Assembly: GCF_001941625.1 (NCBI RefSeq)
Contig: NZ_CP016076.1
Span: forward strand, 3,286,001-3,350,000
From: Actinoalloteichus fjordicus
GTDB lineage: Bacteria > Actinomycetota > Actinomycetes > Mycobacteriales > Pseudonocardiaceae
Reading direction: 5' to 3'
Length of the DNA stretch: 64,000 nucleotides
Part shown: piece after piece, positions 32,811 to 41,237 of the stretch
Position numbering within the stretch: the first letter of the stretch is position 1
Layout: each line of letters begins with the position of its first letter
The notes under the pieces: generated by a model
The model's input: the letters and a program-made list of their open reading frames with translations, nothing else
Database searches by the model: none
What the model was told of the DNA's origin: nothing
Translations under genes and position numbers: made by a program

Positions 32811-34334
32811 ATGGACACTCCGGGCAGGCCGGTTACCGACACCACGCCCCCGCGTTCCACCGGCCCCGACCGCACCGACGATGACAGCACCGGCTCGCCG
32901 CGAACTCCGACCCGACCCGAGACGGCGGGCGCCCTCACCGGGGCTCGCGGTCGACCGCAGCGGGCCGACGACGAACCGGACCGACGCTCGTCGCAGATCC
33001 GTACAGCCCGTCCCGGCGAGGGTGATGCCCGCCGGATCGTCGGTGCCGCACTGCCGCTGTCGTTGTCGTTGATCGTCACGGCGATGGCGGCGCTGGTCAA
33101 CACCGCCGTCCTGGGGCGCCACGACACGGCGGCACTGGCCGCGTTCACGATCGCCATGGCGGTGTATCTGCCCGCCACAGCCGCCGTGAGCGGCGCGACC
33201 CGAGGAGTGATGCCCTTCGTCGCGGCGAGCGGCACCGATCAGAGCGGTCTCCGGACGGTGATCCGGGACGGCCTGGTGTCGGCGTTGCTCGTAGGGCTGC
33301 TCGGCGCCGTCGCCACCGCCGCCGTCGGCCTGGTGGCGCAGGCGGGCGGCGTGTCCGCCGCGACGATCGCGCGGCTCGGGGCGCTGCCGATGATCCTGGC
33401 GGCGGCCGTGCTGGTGACCGCCGTCGGCTCGTCGGCCTCGGCCGCCCTCGTCGGGTTGGGCAGGCCACGCCCCGTCCTGCACGGCGGACTCGTCGGCGCA
33501 CTGCTCACGGTGACGCTGTCCCCTGCCCTGGTGTTCGGGCTCGCCGGAATGCCCAGCCTCGGCGCCGCCGGGGCAGGCACGGCCGTGCTGATCGCGGTGA
33601 CGGGCAATGCCCTGGTGACGATGGTCGGGTTGCGCCGCGTCGTGACCGCAACGGGGAGCAGGGCGACCCGGGGCGGAACCACCGTGCGGGGAGTGACGGC
33701 GTTGCTGCGGGTCGGGATACCGCTCTCGGCCACGGTCCTGATCAAATTCGCGTCGCTGGGGGTCCTGGCCTTCGCCGCCGCCCGCATCGGCACCGCTGCC
33801 TCTGCTGCGCACGGGATCGCGGTGTCGCTGGTGAACCTGACCTTCACCACGGCGGTGGCCGTCGGCCAGGCGATGGTGCCCTTGATCGCCAGGGACGTCG
33901 CCTCGGGCGGGGCACGGAGTCGTCCGATCGCGTGGGCGGGAGTCCGGATCGGCGTCCTTGCCCTGTCCGTCGTGGCGTTGACGCTGGCGGCGTGCCGCGA
34001 CCTGCTGATTCCGTTGTTCAGCGCCGACGCGGTGGTCACGGCGACGGTCTCGGGTCTGCTCCCGTGGATCCTGCTGGTGGTGGTGGCCGACGGCATGCAG
34101 GCGATGCTGGGATTCGCGTTGATCGGACTTCGCCGCACCGTGCCGAGCATGATCGTGCTGGCGGCCGGGCACGGGCTGCTCGTGCTGCTGTGTCTCCCGA
34201 TCGCGGCGTCGGCGGGTCTGGCCGGGCTGTGGGCGGCGCTCCTGGTGACGAACCTCCTGCTGGGGGTCGGCCAGGTCGTGGCGTTCCGACGGGTCACGGC
34301 GAAGGCCGCCCCGCCCGGCGCGACGATCACGTGA
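32811..34334 (+). CDS. MATE family multidrug efflux transporter
   Basis: A 507-residue polytopic membrane protein. A Thr/Pro/Arg-rich cytosolic N-terminal tail of about 85 residues precedes 12 hydrophobic segments. MATE-type features include ALPLSLSLIVTAMAALVNTAVLGRHDTAALAAF at TM1-2 and the pseudo-repeat LLRVGIPLSATVLIKFASLGVLAF in the second half. It exports drugs by Na+ or H+ antiport, if typical. The ATG at 32811 has only a weak GACGGG before it; an internal start nearer the first membrane segment is possible. It is divergent from the AraC gene. Confidence 0.85.
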   Translation: MDTPGRPVTDTTPPRSTGPDRTDDDSTGSPRTPTRPETAGALTGARGRPQRADDEPDRRSSQIRTARPGEGDARRIVGAALPLSLSLIVTAMAALVNTAVLGRHDTAALAAFTIAMAVYLPATAAVSGATRGVMPFVAASGTDQSGLRTVIRDGLVSALLVGLLGAVATAAVGLVAQAGGVSAATIARLGALPMILAAAVLVTAVGSSASAALVGLGRPRPVLHGGLVGALLTVTLSPALVFGLAGMPSLGAAGAGTAVLIAVTGNALVTMVGLRRVVTATGSRATRGGTTVRGVTALLRVGIPLSATVLIKFASLGVLAFAAARIGTAASAAHGIAVSLVNLTFTTAVAVGQAMVPLIARDVASGGARSRPIAWAGVRIGVLALSVVALTLAACRDLLIPLFSADAVVTATVSGLLPWILLVVVADGMQAMLGFALIGLRRTVPSMIVLAAGHGLLVLLCLPIAASAGLAGLWAALLVTNLLLGVGQVVAFRRVTAKAAPPGATIT

Positions 34335-34424
34335 TCCGGACGACGACCGATGTGAGGCGGTGGCGGCGGCCGGTTCCGACGCTCCAGGCCCGCGGCCCGT
34401 CCGGTCGCCGGGCGTTCGCCCGTC

Positions 34425-34991
34425 TCACCGCAGGCCGCGGGTGAGCCAGATCAGTTCGCCCTTCCGGTCGGTCGAGGTGTGGTCTCGCTCGAACCCGAGC
34501 TTGTCCAACACGCGAAGCGATGCGGTGTTCCCGGTGCGCACGGTCGCCCAGAGCCGCCGCCGCCCGGTCGTCACGGCGGCGGCGAGCACCGCGCGGGCCG
34601 CCTCGGCGGCCTCACCACGCCCCTGGGCGTGGCGGAACAACTCGTAGCCGATCTCGGGTTCGGCGCGGGTGGCCCGACCGACGATCAGCCCGCAGTAGCC
34701 GACGACGTCGCCCTCTGCTCGTCGACGAAGGGCATACAGCCGGATTCCCGAGCGCGCCGCCTCGGCGAGCTGTTCCGCGATGCGACCGTGCACGTCCTCG
34801 GCGGTGGGCAGCCCGTGGCCGCGCTCGGCGACCAGTGCCCTATACACGTCGATGTCGGACACCGCGAAAGGCCGCAACGTCAACCGCTCGGTGATCAGCT
34901 GTGCTGCCATCGGCGGATTGTCGGTCGGTGCCTCGGCGGGACGGCGTGGCACCGCCGGGACCTCGTCGCCGTCCGGCGTCGGCGGCGTCAC
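34425..34991 (-). CDS. GNAT family acetyltransferase, RimJ/RimL type
   Basis: About 188 residues. ITERLTLRPFAVSDIDVYRAL starts the fold and PEIGYELFRHAQGRGEAAEAARAVL is the acetyl-CoA binding motif, ending NTASLRVLDKLGFERD. The GTG at 34991 overlaps the stop of the upstream regulator gene (GTGA), supporting coupled translation; ATG 34910 would start directly at the domain. It probably acetylates a protein N terminus or small amine. Confidence 0.85.
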   Translation of the reverse strand: MTPPTPDGDEVPAVPRRPAEAPTDNPPMAAQLITERLTLRPFAVSDIDVYRALVAERGHGLPTAEDVHGRIAEQLAEAARSGIRLYALRRRAEGDVVGYCGLIVGRATRAEPEIGYELFRHAQGRGEAAEAARAVLAAAVTTGRRRLWATVRTGNTASLRVLDKLGFERDHTSTDRKGELIWLTRGLR

Positions 34992-35821
34992 GACACGGCC
35001 TTGTGCCGCGTGAGGAGTTCCAGGGCTGAGGCGGTCTGCTCGTCGGCGGGCAGGTAGACGACCAACCGCTGCTCGTCGGCGTCGGGCAGCTCCAGGCTCT
35101 CGTAGGCCAGGACGAGCTCGCCTGCCGCCGGGTGCACCCAGCGTTCGACCCCGACCCGCGCAGGCAGCGCGGCCGACGACTGGAATCGGCTGCTGAAGCT
35201 CACGCCCGCGGCGATCGACAGCTCCTCCGCGAGCCTGCCCGCGTGGGAGTCGCCCAGGGCGGTCGCGGCGCGGAGATCGGCGGCCTGGGCGTCGGCGACC
35301 CGGCTCCATTCGGGGAAGACCGCCTGCGCCCTGGCGTCGGTGAACACGAACCGGGCGAGGTTGGCGGGCTCGGCATCCAACAGCCCGACCGGGCCCGCCA
35401 GCCGCCGGTAACCCGTGGTGCAGGCGAGCAGGTCACCCGGCCGATTCAGTACCAGCGCCGGGGTCGAGTCGAGCCGATCGAGCAGCGTCCGGACCGTCGG
35501 CCGAGCCACTCGAGCCGGGGGAGCACTGCCCTGACACGCGCCGCCGGTCACCGCCTTGACCAGGCGATGCACGTGGACGCGCTCGTCGGAGGTGAGGCGC
35601 AACGAGTCGGCGAGCGCGGCGAGGATCTCGGGGGAGGGGCGGCGGTCACGGCCCTGTTCCAGCCGCGTGAGGTATTCGACGCTGATCCCCGCGATCGTGG
35701 CCAGCTCGCCACGCCGCAGCCCGGGGGTCCGGCGCCGTGCGCTGCCCGCCAGCCCCACCTCGGCCGGGGAGATCGCCTCCCGCCGGGCCCGCAGGAATGC
35801 GCCGAGTTCGTTCTCACCCAT
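34988..35821 (-). CDS. XRE-family regulator with MmyB-like ligand domain
   Basis: A 277-residue protein: an N-terminal helix-turn-helix (RRTPGLRRGELATIAGISVEYLTRLEQGRDRRPSPEILAAL) followed by the MmyB-like ligand domain (ALVLNRPGDLLACTTGYRRL, ARFVFTDARAQAVFPEWSRVA, SRFQSSAALPARVGVERWVHP). Such proteins commonly control neighbouring oxidoreductases. The divergent downstream genes encode a PPOX flavin/F420 enzyme and an aldo/keto reductase. It overlaps the GNAT gene by four bases. Confidence 0.9.
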   Translation of the reverse strand: MGENELGAFLRARREAISPAEVGLAGSARRRTPGLRRGELATIAGISVEYLTRLEQGRDRRPSPEILAALADSLRLTSDERVHVHRLVKAVTGGACQGSAPPARVARPTVRTLLDRLDSTPALVLNRPGDLLACTTGYRRLAGPVGLLDAEPANLARFVFTDARAQAVFPEWSRVADAQAADLRAATALGDSHAGRLAEELSIAAGVSFSSRFQSSAALPARVGVERWVHPAAGELVLAYESLELPDADEQRLVVYLPADEQTASALELLTRHKAVS

Positions 35822-35930
35822 GCGGAAAGTCTATGCAGTCTCTCCTGCGCACCTCGGCGATCGTGGCCCTGGCAGTGCCAGTCTCGGCACGGTCTTCCTG
35901 TGCACCCGATCCTGCGACAGGGTCGGGTGC

Positions 35931-36365
35931 GTGAGCGTATTCACCGACCGCGAGATCGCCTACCTGCGAAACCGGTCCCTCGGCAGGTTCGCCACCGTCG
36001 GTGCCGACGGCCGCCCTTCGGTCCGGCCGGTCGGGGTGCTGTACGACCCGGATGCCGACGGCCTGGTGATCGGCGGTGTCACGGGGTCCGCAATGGCGCT
36101 GAGCAAGAAGTTCCGCGACGTGGTGGCCAACCCGGCGGCGGCGTTCGTCGTCGACGACCTCGCGGCGATGGACCCGTGGACCCCACGCGGAATCGAGATC
36201 CGGGGCCGTGCGGAGACATCGGAGGAGGGCGGCGCCGAGGTCGGACTCCGGCTGGCCGCCTCGTTCCCCTTCGACGACGCCTGGATTCTGATCCGCCCGC
36301 GTCGAGTCCTGTCCTGGGGCATCGACGGCGACTCCTACGACCTTGCGGCCAGAACGGTGGCCTGA
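35931..36365 (+). CDS. PPOX class F420-dependent oxidoreductase
   Basis: A 144-residue split-barrel protein: VFTDREIAYLRNRSLGRFATVGADGRPSVRPVGVLYDPD is the family's first half, ending RPRRVLSWGIDGDSY. The fold binds F420 or FMN. The GTG at 35931 is chosen because the family starts at the FTDRE segment. It is divergent from the MmyB-like regulator and upstream of an aldo/keto reductase. Confidence 0.88.
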   Translation: MSVFTDREIAYLRNRSLGRFATVGADGRPSVRPVGVLYDPDADGLVIGGVTGSAMALSKKFRDVVANPAAAFVVDDLAAMDPWTPRGIEIRGRAETSEEGGAEVGLRLAASFPFDDAWILIRPRRVLSWGIDGDSYDLAARTVA

Positions 36366-36462
36366 CACCGCAGGCGTCGACACCGCACGGCACCCGGCCG
36401 CTGCCGACCAGACCCGACGACCACACCCGACGTCGTCACCGAATGAGGAAAGAGGAATCCAC

Positions 36463-37479
36463 GTGCGTCACCGACTACTGGGCCGGACCGGACTGCGGGT
36501 GTCCGAGCTGTTCTTCGGCGCGATGTCCTTCTACGAGCGCGACGGAGCCGAGGCGACCCAGCGCTATCGAGCCATGCTCGACGCCTACGACGAGGCGGGC
36601 GGCAACGTCATCGACACGGCGTCGGCCTACGGCGAGAGCGAAAACGTGCTCGGCGAACTGCTCGTCGGCCGCCGGGACCGCTTCGTGCTCGCGAGCAAGT
36701 ACACGCTCTCCCGTGATCAGAGCGACCCGAACGCCGCAGGCAACCACCGCAAGAACCTCGTCCTGTCCCTGGAGGAGAGCCTCCGGCGCCTGCGCACCGA
36801 CTACCTCGACCTGTACTGGGTGCACCTCTGGGACCGGCAGACGCCGGTGGAGGAGACGATGCGAGCGCTGGACGACGCGGTCCGCGCGGGCAAGATCCTC
36901 TACATCGGCATCTCCGACGCCCCGGCCTGGCTGGTCAGCCGAGCCAACACCCTCGCGGAATGGCGGGACTGGACCTCCTTCGCCGCGTTGCAGGTGCCCT
37001 ACCACCTGCTCCGCCGGGACGCGGAGCGGGAACTGCTGCCGATGGCCGAGGCGTTCGGCATGAGCGTCGCCGCATGGGGGCCGCTGGCGGGCGGCGTGCT
37101 GTCCGGGAAGTTCACCGTGCCCGGCGGGGTCGAACCCGGAGCCGCGACCAGGGTCGACGCCGCGTCGCTGACGGCCAGGGAGCACGCCGTGGCGCGAGCC
37201 GTGGTGACCGTCGCCGACGAGTTGGGCGCACGCCCGTCGCAGGTGGCGCTCGCCTGGACCTGCGCTCGCCATGCCGCCGTGCACCCGATCGTCGGTGCCT
37301 CGACCGTCGGACAGCTCATCGAGAACCTCGGCGCGGTCGACCTCGTGCTGCCTCTGGACGCGATCCGCACTCTGGAGGCGGCTGCGGAGTTCGAGCTGGG
37401 ATTCCCCGGCGACTTCCTCGCCCAGTGCGAGGCGGACCCCTGGGTGTTCGGCACTGCGCGCCTCGCCTCGCGCCCCTGA
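36463..37479 (+). CDS. Aldo/keto reductase
   Basis: A 338-residue TIM-barrel reductase: LGRTGLRVSELFFGAMSF start, catalytic Asp and Tyr in NVIDTASAYGESENVLGELL, Lys in FVLASKYTL and His in LDLYWVHLWD. The NADPH-site tail ARPSQVALAWT and IVGASTVGQL are intact. It reduces an aldehyde or ketone. GTG 36463 has AGAGGA eight bases before it. Located about 100 bases after the PPOX gene, possibly one transcript. Confidence 0.92.
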   Translation: MRHRLLGRTGLRVSELFFGAMSFYERDGAEATQRYRAMLDAYDEAGGNVIDTASAYGESENVLGELLVGRRDRFVLASKYTLSRDQSDPNAAGNHRKNLVLSLEESLRRLRTDYLDLYWVHLWDRQTPVEETMRALDDAVRAGKILYIGISDAPAWLVSRANTLAEWRDWTSFAALQVPYHLLRRDAERELLPMAEAFGMSVAAWGPLAGGVLSGKFTVPGGVEPGAATRVDAASLTAREHAVARAVVTVADELGARPSQVALAWTCARHAAVHPIVGASTVGQLIENLGAVDLVLPLDAIRTLEAAAEFELGFPGDFLAQCEADPWVFGTARLASRP

Positions 37480-37639
37480 TCTCGATCGGCCGCTGACTTC
37501 GGTTGTGGTGCGCTGGGGCTGCCGATCGTCCCGACCCGCAGTCCGGGCGGGTCGGGAGGCGTCCGGTGCGCCTTCCCCTGCGGGCAGGCTTCAGCGGCCC
37601 GAGTGGGCAGCCGTGGCGTGTCGATCGGGCGCGCCGTGC

Positions 37640-37850
37640 CAACGACGCAGTGCCGCGTCGAGATCGCCAGCCGGAGATCAGGCACCAGGCGCCCGGCCCA
37701 CGGGTGCGGTTCGTCGACCTCCGCGTGCACATCGTAGACGGTGTCCAGCCCGAGGACGGTCTCGGTGAGCGCGCGGTTGCCCGCCGGGTGGCTCGCCACC
37801 CGGGTGAGCAGATCGCGACCGAAGGGCGACCTGCTCGCCGGCACCGTCCG
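37640..37850 (-). pseudogene. Fragment of an aromatic-ring FAD monooxygenase
   Basis: On the minus strand LLTRVASHPAGNRALTETVL, GLDTVYDVHAEVDEPHPWAG then RLVPDLRLAIS is read. This matches the region after the FAD-binding domain of PgaE/RdmE-type hydroxylases (usual wording PEVNRYLTE, YD, HPLLGRRxPDLRL). No start, GxGxxG motif or C-terminal domain is in frame nearby. I regard it as an eroded gene piece. Confidence 0.5.
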
Positions 37851-37859
37851 CCGGACTCT

Positions 37860-38067
37860 CTGCCGTTCCTCCCGGCCCGCCACTGCCGAGATCGCCGCCC
37901 TCGCACCCGAGGTCGTCTTTCTGTTCACCGCAGAGTCGGCCCGGGTGTTCGATGCGGGTGCCACCGAGGTGATGGCCATTCCGATCGGTCCGGCAGGGGA
38001 GCGGGCCAGGACGATGGCGTTGGTGCAGTCGTTGACGTCGGGGGAGAAGGCTTCCGGGCTCCGCTGA
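37860..38067 (+). pseudogene. Possible C-terminal fragment of an LLM-class F420-dependent oxidoreductase
   Basis: The last 50 residues of a plus-strand frame, ARVFDAGATEVMAIPIGPAG followed by ERARTMALVQSL, resemble the barrel end of luciferase-like F420 enzymes (DAGVTDFVAxPxG...RTLELL). The N-terminal part of the frame is not protein-like. Remnant only. Confidence 0.35.
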
Positions 38068-38401
38068 GGACACCCGACGAGTCGGCACGGTCGAACACGC
38101 CGCACCCCGTGCCGCAGGCCTCGTGTTCGACCGCCGCACGGTTTCGGGCGTACCGAGATCGCCGACGGCATGGCTCGAGCTGCGCTCGGCGCGATCGACC
38201 CGGCTTTCATTACTGCTACCTCTATCATTTCAGTGTTAACTAAATCAAATACCAGGCCATAGCAGACAAAAACCGCCACGAACAACAGCGTCCGACCGCA
38301 CCTGAGGTCGGCCTGTTGTCGGCCGTGTCGGTTTTCCACCGCGAGGGCGTAGGCGAGGCGAGGACCGGTGTCGGCGGCGAGCGATCAGTCATGATCGGGT
38401 G
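38068..38401. other. Gap with an unusually AT-rich patch
   Basis: About 80 bases at 38205-38285 are much lower in GC than everything around, including TGTTAACTAAATCAAATACC. The segment may hold the promoter of the kinase gene, or be imported DNA. No gene or repeat was seen in the rest. Confidence 0.45.
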
Positions 38402-39205
38402 ATGTGCGAAGAGGAGCCGTTGACCGGTGGCAACGTCAGCGCCTCGGTGGTCCGGGTCGGTGACACGGTGCGGAAGCCCGCCGTCGAGTCCACCGCGTCG
38501 GTCGCCGCGTTCCTGGCTCACCTGCGGGACGCAGGCTTCCCGCACGCACCGAGCTCCGCGGGCATCGACGAGCGTGGCCGCCACGTCCTGGAGTACGTGC
38601 CGGCCACGATGAGCGACCGGCTCCCGCCGATGACCGTCCCCGAGCTGCGTCGTCTCGGCGGGCTGATCCGCCTGCTGCACGACACGGCGGAGACCTTCGT
38701 GCCGAGTGACGAGGCGCGGTGGGACGTGGTGATCCCGCCCGATCGCGTCGAGTTGATCTGCCATCACGACCTGGCCCCGTGGAACCTCGTCCGCGACGGG
38801 GACCGGTGGGTGTTCATCGACTGGGACGGTGCGGGTCCAGGTTCACGGCTCTGGGACCTCGCCTATGCCGCACACGGATTCGTTCCGCTGCATCCCGGCG
38901 GTGACCCGGACATCGACGCGCCTCGGCTGCGCGCCTTGGCGGACGGGTACGGACTCGACGCGGAGCAGCGTGCCGCGCTGCCGGTGTTGATCGTCGACCA
39001 TGTGCGCGGCATGCACGATCTGCTCGTCGAGGGCGCGCGGACGGGCAGGCAGCCCTGGGCCCGGCTGCACGCCGAGGGGCACGCCCGGCACTGGGGGCCT
39101 GCCGCGGAGTACGTCCGCCGTCATCTCGATGTCTGGCGACAAGCGTTGATCATGTCCCCCGACGCCGCTGGCCACCGTACGATGACACCTGAATCCGGTG
39201 CGTGA
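38402..39205 (+). CDS. Aminoglycoside phosphotransferase (APH) family kinase
   Basis: A 267-residue small-molecule kinase fold. The catalytic loop is CHHDLAPWNLV (HxDxxxxN form) and the metal-binding Asp follows in FIDWDGAGPGSRLWDLAYAA. The N-terminal lobe is short: VRKPAVESTASVAAFLAHL. Substrate could be an aminoglycoside, homoserine, choline or other metabolite; resistance cannot be assumed. ATG 38402 with GTG 38399 in frame; no Shine-Dalgarno, perhaps leaderless. Confidence 0.87.
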   Translation: MCEEEPLTGGNVSASVVRVGDTVRKPAVESTASVAAFLAHLRDAGFPHAPSSAGIDERGRHVLEYVPATMSDRLPPMTVPELRRLGGLIRLLHDTAETFVPSDEARWDVVIPPDRVELICHHDLAPWNLVRDGDRWVFIDWDGAGPGSRLWDLAYAAHGFVPLHPGGDPDIDAPRLRALADGYGLDAEQRAALPVLIVDHVRGMHDLLVEGARTGRQPWARLHAEGHARHWGPAAEYVRRHLDVWRQALIMSPDAAGHRTMTPESGA

Positions 39206-39291
39206 TCGGACGGGCGCCGGTGGTCTTGTCGGGGCGCTGCCATAAGGTCCGCGTCGACTTGATCAACGATCTTCAGATGGGGGCGACGGAC

Positions 39292-40173
39292 ATGACGAGG
39301 GACGAGCAGCGGACTGCGATCACGGGCGTCGCCCGCAGGCGAGCGCGGCGTCGGGGAGGACGTCGGGCCGATCGTGGGCATCTGGTGCTGGTCGCCTCCG
39401 ACGGTGCGGCGCTGCCTTCGGCCGTTGCCCCGGCGGCTGCAGGCGACCCGGCCGTTCGGCTTCGGCGGGAGTGCCGGGAGACGGTGCGGCGGTGGATGGT
39501 GCGCTCGCTGCCCATCCCGGTGTCGACGTTGGTCCGGCTGTTCGAGGACGAGAGTTGGCGGGCTGCGCTGTCGGCGCTCGTGGTGGTTCCGGTGGACGGG
39601 CGCGGTTCGTTGGTCACGGAGTCGGCGGGCCTGCTGCGCGACGTCGATGCCGACGGCGGTGTGCTCGTCGTGGACGCGTCCGGGGCGGTGCGCACCCTCA
39701 CGCCTGCTCGGCTGGTGATCGGGCATCCCGTGTTGCTGCCGGATCTGGAGCGGTTCCAGGAGTTGGCGATCGTCCTGGAGATCGAGCAGCCGGTCGCCCA
39801 GCTCTTTCGGCAGACCGAGGTTCGGCCGACGGTGATGTCGGCGACGGCGACGGCGATCGCGGACTACGCCGACGGCTACTTCGTCGAGTTGGGCGATGCC
39901 TTGGATCGTTGTCGGGCCGAGGGGCTGACGGTGCGAGACGGGTATGCGGTCTGCTCGGTGTTCGAGCGGGGACGAACCCTCGAGGCGCGGTACTGGATCG
40001 GCAGCGGCTCACCCGATCTGCCTGCCTGCACCGGGGAGCTGTTCTGGGTGTTGCCGGAGGGGACGCGCGTGCGGTGCAGCGACGTCGGTCCGGTCGCCTG
40101 GTCGGAGGGTGCGCGGATGGCGTCGGTGGTGTTCGCGGGTCGTTTCGGCGCGGAGGCGGGCTCGGTGGCCTGA
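39292..40173 (+). CDS. DUF4132 domain-containing protein
   Basis: About 293 residues. The central and C-terminal region matches the DUF4132 (MolR C-terminal) domain: VIGHPVLLPDLERFQELAIV, then QPVAQLFRQTEVRP and a final beta-rich part ending ARMASVVFAGRFG. The N terminus is basic (ARRRARRRGGRRADRG). E. coli MolR-type proteins are much longer, so this is a stand-alone short form. The ATG at 39292 has GGGGG eight bases upstream; ATG 39277 is possible. Function unknown. Confidence 0.78.
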   Translation: MTRDEQRTAITGVARRRARRRGGRRADRGHLVLVASDGAALPSAVAPAAAGDPAVRLRRECRETVRRWMVRSLPIPVSTLVRLFEDESWRAALSALVVVPVDGRGSLVTESAGLLRDVDADGGVLVVDASGAVRTLTPARLVIGHPVLLPDLERFQELAIVLEIEQPVAQLFRQTEVRPTVMSATATAIADYADGYFVELGDALDRCRAEGLTVRDGYAVCSVFERGRTLEARYWIGSGSPDLPACTGELFWVLPEGTRVRCSDVGPVAWSEGARMASVVFAGRFGAEAGSVA

Positions 40174-40596
40174 GCGGGCCTGGTGGGCCGGGCTTGTTCG
40201 TGGTTGGGGCGAGGCCCGGGCTCTGTTCTGCGGGTGGTGGTGCCTGCGATCTCGGGGGTCTGGCGCGCGGCAGGCGGGACTTCGGAACGGCATGTTCGCG
40301 GGTCCGCGGGTTGAGCCGTGTCCGCATGCCGTGACGACTGTCTACTTCTGGTCCGATCGAGGAGAGGTCGCGGCGTCCGGAGGAGTCGGGTTCTCGGGTG
40401 GAGTCGACGGAGCGTCGCGTTCAGTCCGGGCAGGCGACTCCACGCCGCGATCATCGCGCGGCGCGGCGGTCGTTGATCTCGGGCCGGAGCGTCTTCTCGG
40501 CTGTGTTCGCCTGGGTTGTCGGCGGGTGCCACGGCGCTTCGTGCGGGCTGTCTCGACAGCGGATCGGCTGTGGTGTGGGCGGCCGGTTCGCGGTGG
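40174..40596. other. Gap of about 420 bases, nothing recognised
   Basis: Convergent-side spacer between the DUF4132 and CGNR genes. No protein-like frame and no convincing terminator hairpin. The 40 bases next to the CGNR stop have a diverged duplicate at about 49222-49262, discussed with the CGNR tail copy. Confidence 0.5.
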
Positions 40597-41154
40597 TCAG
40601 TCGTGGGGTGTGTCGGGGTGGCGGCTGCGGTAGGAGCGCATCTTGTGGCGGGCGCCGCAGGTGCTCATGCTGCACCAGACGCTGTTGTCGCCGGGGGAGC
40701 GGTCGTAGTAGACCCATCGGCAGTCTGGTGCGCGGCAGACCTTCAGGCGGGTGCGTCGGCCCGCGATCTCTTCGGTGGCGAGGGCGGTCAGCAGTTCTCC
40801 GATCATGGTCTCGGCGGGCCGGTGTGCGACGAGGGTCAGGCGGGCCGGGCCCTGGTCGGGCCACTGTGGTGGATTCAGGATGGTCGCTGCCCGGCTGCTG
40901 AGGATGCGGCTGGCGTCGGCGGCGGTGTCGTCGTCTGCGAGGTGGTGGCGGATCGCCTCGCGCAGGGTCACCAGTTCGCGCCGGTCGTCCTCGTCGAGGT
41001 CGTCGGCGACGTCGTGGTGTCCGTGTTCTCGTAGCCAGGCCTGGGTATTCGGGAGGTCGGTGAAGGCGTCGGTGTCTCGTAGCAGGCATGCGGAGTTGCA
41101 GAACGCCTCGATCGTGGTCAGGGGAGGCGGGGCGGGGGGTCGGGTGTAGGCCAC
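40597..41154 (-). CDS. CGNR zinc-finger (ABATE-domain) transcriptional regulator
   Basis: A 185-residue protein of the CGNR family: an N-terminal ABATE domain (FCNSACLLRDTDAFTDLPNT, AWLREHGHHD) and the C-terminal CGNR zinc finger CRAPDCRWVYYD, with CSMSTCGARHKMRSYRSRH. Here the CGNR tetrad reads CGAR. The four cysteines are present and probably bind zinc. Such proteins are thought to regulate adjacent genes in response to small molecules. It is divergent from an alpha/beta hydrolase across repeated GTTACC sites. Its last 23 codons are duplicated at 49153-49221. Confidence 0.9.
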   Translation of the reverse strand: MAYTRPPAPPPLTTIEAFCNSACLLRDTDAFTDLPNTQAWLREHGHHDVADDLDEDDRRELVTLREAIRHHLADDDTAADASRILSSRAATILNPPQWPDQGPARLTLVAHRPAETMIGELLTALATEEIAGRRTRLKVCRAPDCRWVYYDRSPGDNSVWCSMSTCGARHKMRSYRSRHPDTPHD

Positions 41155-41162
41155 TCGAGCAT

Positions 41163-41227
41163 GTTACCGGCTTGGCCTTGGAGCAGGTAACCACGACTGT
41201 TACCGTCTAGCTGGCCAAGACGGTAAC
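41163..41227. promoter_or_regulatory. Repeated GTTACC operator between CGNR regulator and hydrolase
   Basis: A perfect 10-base inverted repeat GTTACCGTCT (41199-41208) and AGACGGTAAC (41218-41227) with a 9-base spacer lies beside the hydrolase start. A second pair GTTACC (41163-41168) and GGTAAC (41186-41191) lies beside the CGNR start. The symmetry suggests two dimer sites controlling both genes. Confidence 0.6.
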
Positions 41228-41237
41228 GAAAGGTGTG

